From the NCBI GenBank assembly GCA_014773175.1, contig VXCM01001544.1, positions 1-64,000 of the forward strand: DNA of 64,000 nucleotides. Direction: 5' to 3'. Position 1 is the first letter of the stretch. This stretch comes from Lucifuga dentata (Eukaryota > Chordata > Actinopteri > Ophidiiformes > Bythitidae). The stretch is not shown here. Below are more notes on the stretch, generated by a model that ran no database searches, was not told where the DNA came from, and saw only the letters and a program-made list of their open reading frames with translations.

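Noticed and set aside
1..64000. Search for tRNA, rRNA, CRISPR arrays, operons, bacterial promoters or a second protein-coding gene
   Set aside because: Nothing of the kind was seen. The window is intron-exon sequence of one vertebrate gene throughout.

Overview
The window is one continuous internal piece of a single vertebrate gene on the + strand: titin (ttn), the giant sarcomeric ruler protein. It shows 64 exons (numbered w1-w64 here) encoding 140 Ig and fibronectin-III (Fn3) domains, 39 Ig and 101 Fn3, counting one partial domain at each edge. Neither end of the gene is present: there is no promoter, start codon, kinase domain, stop or polyadenylation site. Many introns are only about 80-200 bp, and the introns carry hAT-type DNA elements and L1-like and L2/CR1/Rex-like LINE remnants. 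This suggests a teleost fish. I cannot tell whether it is ttna or ttnb.

Layout. Positions 210-7265 hold the last Fn3 of one D-zone super-repeat and two full 7-domain D-zone super-repeats (Ig-Fn-Fn-Ig-Fn-Fn-Fn). Positions 7905-61727 hold eleven consecutive 11-domain super-repeats (Ig-Fn-Fn-Ig-Fn-Fn-Fn-Ig-Fn-Fn-Fn), which matches the known vertebrate C-zone from first to last. Positions 62125-64000 begin the next region with a tandem Ig-Ig followed by Fn3-Fn3. C1 is coded almost one domain per exon. C3-C7 lie, with the last Fn3 of C2 and the first two domains of C8, in one uninterrupted 17,094-bp exon (22008-39101). C9 and C10 are partly fused and C11 is mostly split again.

Nearly all introns are phase 1 and sit at domain borders. 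Seven interrupt a domain, at phases 0, 1 or 2. One intron appears to use a GC donor.

Non-coding content: a family of short palindromic intronic repeats (11 full or half copies), several inverted-repeat elements, a hAT element with a perfect 8-bp target duplication, a 56-bp minisatellite touching a splice acceptor, and two LINE remnants. At eleven places a single N separates two identical 61-67 bp copies. Removing one copy restores the reading frame or the normal exon length in all five coding cases that can be tested this way, so these are assembly errors. The 5' part of exon w43 is lost in a poly-C/N gap.

Function (known for the family): the whole region lies in the A-band. Its 11-domain repeat matches the 43-nm thick-filament period, and the first Ig of each C-zone repeat is the reported site for myosin-binding protein C.
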